A stretch of DNA of 64,000 bases from contig NZ_JAMTCF010000013.1 of the NCBI RefSeq assembly GCF_024171695.1, positions 1 through 64,000 on the forward strand, given 5' to 3'. The DNA is from Actinosynnema pretiosum (lineage in GTDB: Bacteria; Actinomycetota; Actinomycetes; Mycobacteriales; Pseudonocardiaceae). Position numbers and translations under genes: made by a program. The first letter of the stretch is position 1. Every line of letters begins with the position of its first letter. Below are positions 62,115 to 64,000 of the stretch, piece by piece. Under the pieces are notes generated by a model. The model did not search any database and was not told the DNA's origin. It worked only from the letters and a program-made list of their open reading frames with translations.

Positions 62115-62927
62115 GTGGAGGCGTTCTACGCGCCGCTGGGCGGGGACCGGTACGCGGCGACCCGGCACACGGTGGGCCCGTGGTCGGCCGACAGCCAGCA
62201 CCTGGGGCCGCCGTCCGCGCTGCTGGTGCGGGAGCTGGAGCGGCTGCCCGGATCCGGGCCTGCTGGATCTGGGCTGCCCGGATCTGGACAACCAGGACCG
62301 GGGCTGCTGGCCAGGGTGGCGTTCGACGTGCTCGGGCCGGTGCCGGTGGCGGAGCTGGTGGTGTCGGCCTCGGTGGTGCGGCCGGGACGGTCGGTGGAGC
62401 TGCTGGCGGCGGTGCTCTCGCACGAGGGGCGGCCGGTGCTGCGGGCGTCGGCCTGGCGGATCGCCCCCGGTGACACCGCGTCGGTGGCCTCGGGGCAGCC
62501 CGAGCCGCTGCCCCCGCCGTCCGCGTGCGCGGAGTTCTCCGTGCCCGGCGACTGGGCCTGCGGGTACCTGGAGGCGGTGGAGTGGCGGTCGGTCAGCGGC
62601 GGGCTGGCGACGCCCGGCGGCGCGGCCGTGTGGGGCCGCCCGCGCGTCCCGGTGGTGGCGGGCGAGGAGCCCAGCGCGGCGCAGCGGCTGTTCACCGTGG
62701 CCGACTCGGCGAGCGGGGTGTCGACCCGGCTGGACATCCGGCGGTGGTACGCGATCAACACCGAGCTGACCGTGCACCTGCACCGGGAGCCGGTGGGCGA
62801 GTGGTTCGCGCTGGACGCCGAGACCGTGGTCGGGCCGACCGGCGTCGGGGTGGCGGGCAGCACCGTGCACGACCTCGCGGGGGCCGTGGGGCGGACCGCG
62901 CAGGCGCTGTTCGTGCGGGAGAGGTAG
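62115..62927 (+). CDS. TesB-like acyl-CoA thioesterase family protein
   Basis: A 270-residue protein with two hot-dog folds, as in TesB-type acyl-CoA thioesterases. The first half has VGPWSADSQHLGPPSALLVR and VAFDVLGPVPVAEL; the second has ADSASGVSTRLDIRRWYAIN, ELTVHLHREPVGEWFALDAE and GSTVHDLAGAVGRTAQALFV. A Gly/Ser/Pro repeat (GSGPAGSGLPGSGQPGPG) interrupts the first fold at 46-63. GTG at 62115 is 15 bases after the nuclease stop, so the two probably share a transcript. The acyl substrate is unknown. Confidence 0.83.
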   Translation: MEAFYAPLGGDRYAATRHTVGPWSADSQHLGPPSALLVRELERLPGSGPAGSGLPGSGQPGPGLLARVAFDVLGPVPVAELVVSASVVRPGRSVELLAAVLSHEGRPVLRASAWRIAPGDTASVASGQPEPLPPPSACAEFSVPGDWACGYLEAVEWRSVSGGLATPGGAAVWGRPRVPVVAGEEPSAAQRLFTVADSASGVSTRLDIRRWYAINTELTVHLHREPVGEWFALDAETVVGPTGVGVAGSTVHDLAGAVGRTAQALFVRER

Positions 62928-62949
62928 CGGGGCCCCGAGCGGGCCCCGC
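62927..62949. terminator. Hairpin between thioesterase and pectate lyase
   Basis: A perfect 9-bp stem GCGGGGCCC/GGGCCCCGC with a five-base loop, beginning on the thioesterase stop codon and lying between convergent genes. Confidence 0.65.
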
Positions 62950-62992
62950 CCCTCCCCCGGTCACCGGCCCGGCTTCCGGCGACCGGTGGCCG

Positions 62993-64000
62993 TCACGGGC
63001 TCGCGCAGGTGACGCTCGGCGCGCTCGCGCTCCCCGTCGCGGTGTACCCGAACGTGGTGGACGCGCCCGGTGCGAGGGTCCCGTTGTAGTCCGCGTTGCG
63101 AACCGTGACCGTGGTGCCACTCGTGCTGTGCAGGCCGTTCCACAGCTGGGTGATGGCCTGACCTGAGCCCAGGCTCCACCTGGCGGTCCACCCGGCGGTG
63201 CCTGCGCTGCCCGCCGTGACGGTGACCTCGCCCTGGAAGCCGCCCTGCCAGGTGTTGGTGGTGCGGTGCGCGGCGGAGCAGGCGCCCGTCGGCGGCTTGG
63301 TGGTCGTGGTGACCCCGGTGGTGGTCGTGCGGGTGGTCGTGGTCGTGCTGGTCGGCGTGGTCCCGCCGGACAGCACCGGCCCGGCGCACCGGCTCACCAG
63401 GTCGGGGACCGCCGACGCCGCGTCCGGGGCGTAGGCGTACGGCGGGCTGGTGAACGGCGTGACGCCACCGCCCTCGCCACCCGCCCCGGTGTCCCTCTTC
63501 CCGGTGGTCCCGTCGTAGGTGTTGCCACGGGCCGTGATGTGCGAGGGCCGCACGTACATGAACTGGTGCGGGTTGTTGGTCTTCTTGAAGTAGTTGTTCT
63601 CCACCAGCACCGAGGCCAGCGCGCCCACGCCCACGGCGTACCCGTTGCCCGTGGCCGTGTAGTAGTTGTTGTAGACGTGCCCCTTGCCGTAGAGCACGCG
63701 GGGCATCCGCTGGTCGACCAGCTCGGCGAACCAGTTGTGGTGGAAGGTCGCGTTGAGCTTGCCGACGTCGGTGGCGTCGTTGTCCGCGCCCGAGCTGACC
63801 AGGCTGGCCAGCCGGTGGCCGTGCGAGGCGTCGGTGTACCAGAACTTGACCCAGGACACCGTGATGAAGTCCGAGCCCTGGGTGAGGTCCATCAGGCCGT
63901 CGCCCGCGTTCCAGACGTTCAGGTGGTCGAACCACAGGTGGTGCGCGCCGCGCGCGGCGATCGTGTCGTCCGGGCCGGGGTTGGGCCAGAAGCCGTGGAA
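62993..64000 (-). CDS. Secreted pectate lyase (PL1-like) with C-terminal CBM2, N-terminus outside window
   Basis: The C-terminal 335 residues of an extracellular polysaccharide lyase. The visible catalytic part has PDDTIAARGAHHLWFDHLNV, DLTQGSDFITVSWVKFWYTD, ATFHHNWFAELVDQRMPRVL and YNNYYTATGNGYAVGVGA, the parallel beta-helix pattern of pectate lyase family 1. A Thr-rich linker (TTPTSTTTTTRTTTTGVTTT) leads to a CBM2 cellulose-binding module of about 95 residues with flanking cysteines (CSAAHRTTN, SVTCASP) and surface tryptophans. The reading frame is open to the right edge, so the signal peptide and start are missing. Plant cell-wall breakdown is the likely role. Confidence 0.88.
   Translation of the reverse strand, partial: FHGFWPNPGPDDTIAARGAHHLWFDHLNVWNAGDGLMDLTQGSDFITVSWVKFWYTDASHGHRLASLVSSGADNDATDVGKLNATFHHNWFAELVDQRMPRVLYGKGHVYNNYYTATGNGYAVGVGALASVLVENNYFKKTNNPHQFMYVRPSHITARGNTYDGTTGKRDTGAGGEGGGVTPFTSPPYAYAPDAASAVPDLVSRCAGPVLSGGTTPTSTTTTTRTTTTGVTTTTKPPTGACSAAHRTTNTWQGGFQGEVTVTAGSAGTAGWTARWSLGSGQAITQLWNGLHSTSGTTVTVRNADYNGTLAPGASTTFGYTATGSASAPSVTCASP

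Overview
The window is very GC-rich, gene-dense actinobacterial DNA with many GTG starts. Gene content and order point to a filamentous actinomycete of the Pseudonocardiaceae type (Actinosynnema, Saccharothrix or Lentzea-like). This placement is an inference from family resemblance, not a database match. About 55 protein-coding genes are supported. No tRNA, rRNA, CRISPR array, prophage or large biosynthetic cluster was found.

The core is the Pup-proteasome neighbourhood, in an order that resembles the Mycobacterium tuberculosis Rv2089c-Rv2119 region as I remember it. Reading left to right: an M24 peptidase (15.6-16.7 kb), a 5'-3' exonuclease (16.9 kb), an Eis-like acetyltransferase, a DUF4333 envelope protein, the helicase helY (20.1-23.0 kb), tatC and tatA, a small membrane protein, pafC and pafB, pafA (30.5 kb), prcA, prcB, pup and dop (37.8-41.4 kb), mpa (49.3-51.1 kb), trmI (54.8 kb) and a RecB-family nuclease (61.2 kb). 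Blocks of other genes are inserted between these: a LuxR-type ATPase regulator, a TetR/SDR pair, an FtsX permease, a NUDIX hydrolase, an aldo/keto reductase, an ABC-2 exporter with a DesK-like two-component system, three paralogous Pro/Gln/Gly-rich membrane proteins, and a second two-component system.

The left end (0-15 kb) is more accessory. The start of an IS630-type transposase runs off the edge and appears to have cut the 3' end of a NACHT NTPase that carries a degenerate trypsin-like domain. After it come a DEAD-box RNA helicase, a glycosyltransferase, a PLP decarboxylase, a P1 peptidase, a large CHAT-TPR protein, a diguanylate cyclase, an MFS exporter, a 138-bp MITE-like hairpin and a class-IV aminotransferase. 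The right end holds a TetR/SDR pair with clear operators, an M50 protease, the RecB nuclease, a thioesterase and the C-terminal part of a secreted pectate lyase with a cellulose-binding domain.

Two regulatory themes run through the window. Many genes have a TANNNT box 6-7 bases before an ATG or GTG start, the layout of leaderless transcripts. Promoters matching, fully or partly, the PafBC-dependent DNA-damage element (TTGTCRGTG-N8-TANNNT) lie before mpa (perfect), the RecB nuclease (8 of 9), helY and the 5'-3' exonuclease (7 of 9 each). Since pafB and pafC are in the same window, the locus may join proteasome loading and DNA-repair nucleases under one local damage regulator. Other unexplained structures are a 14-copy array of 22/28-bp repeats upstream of pafB and the flanked hairpin element at 14.15-14.30 kb.
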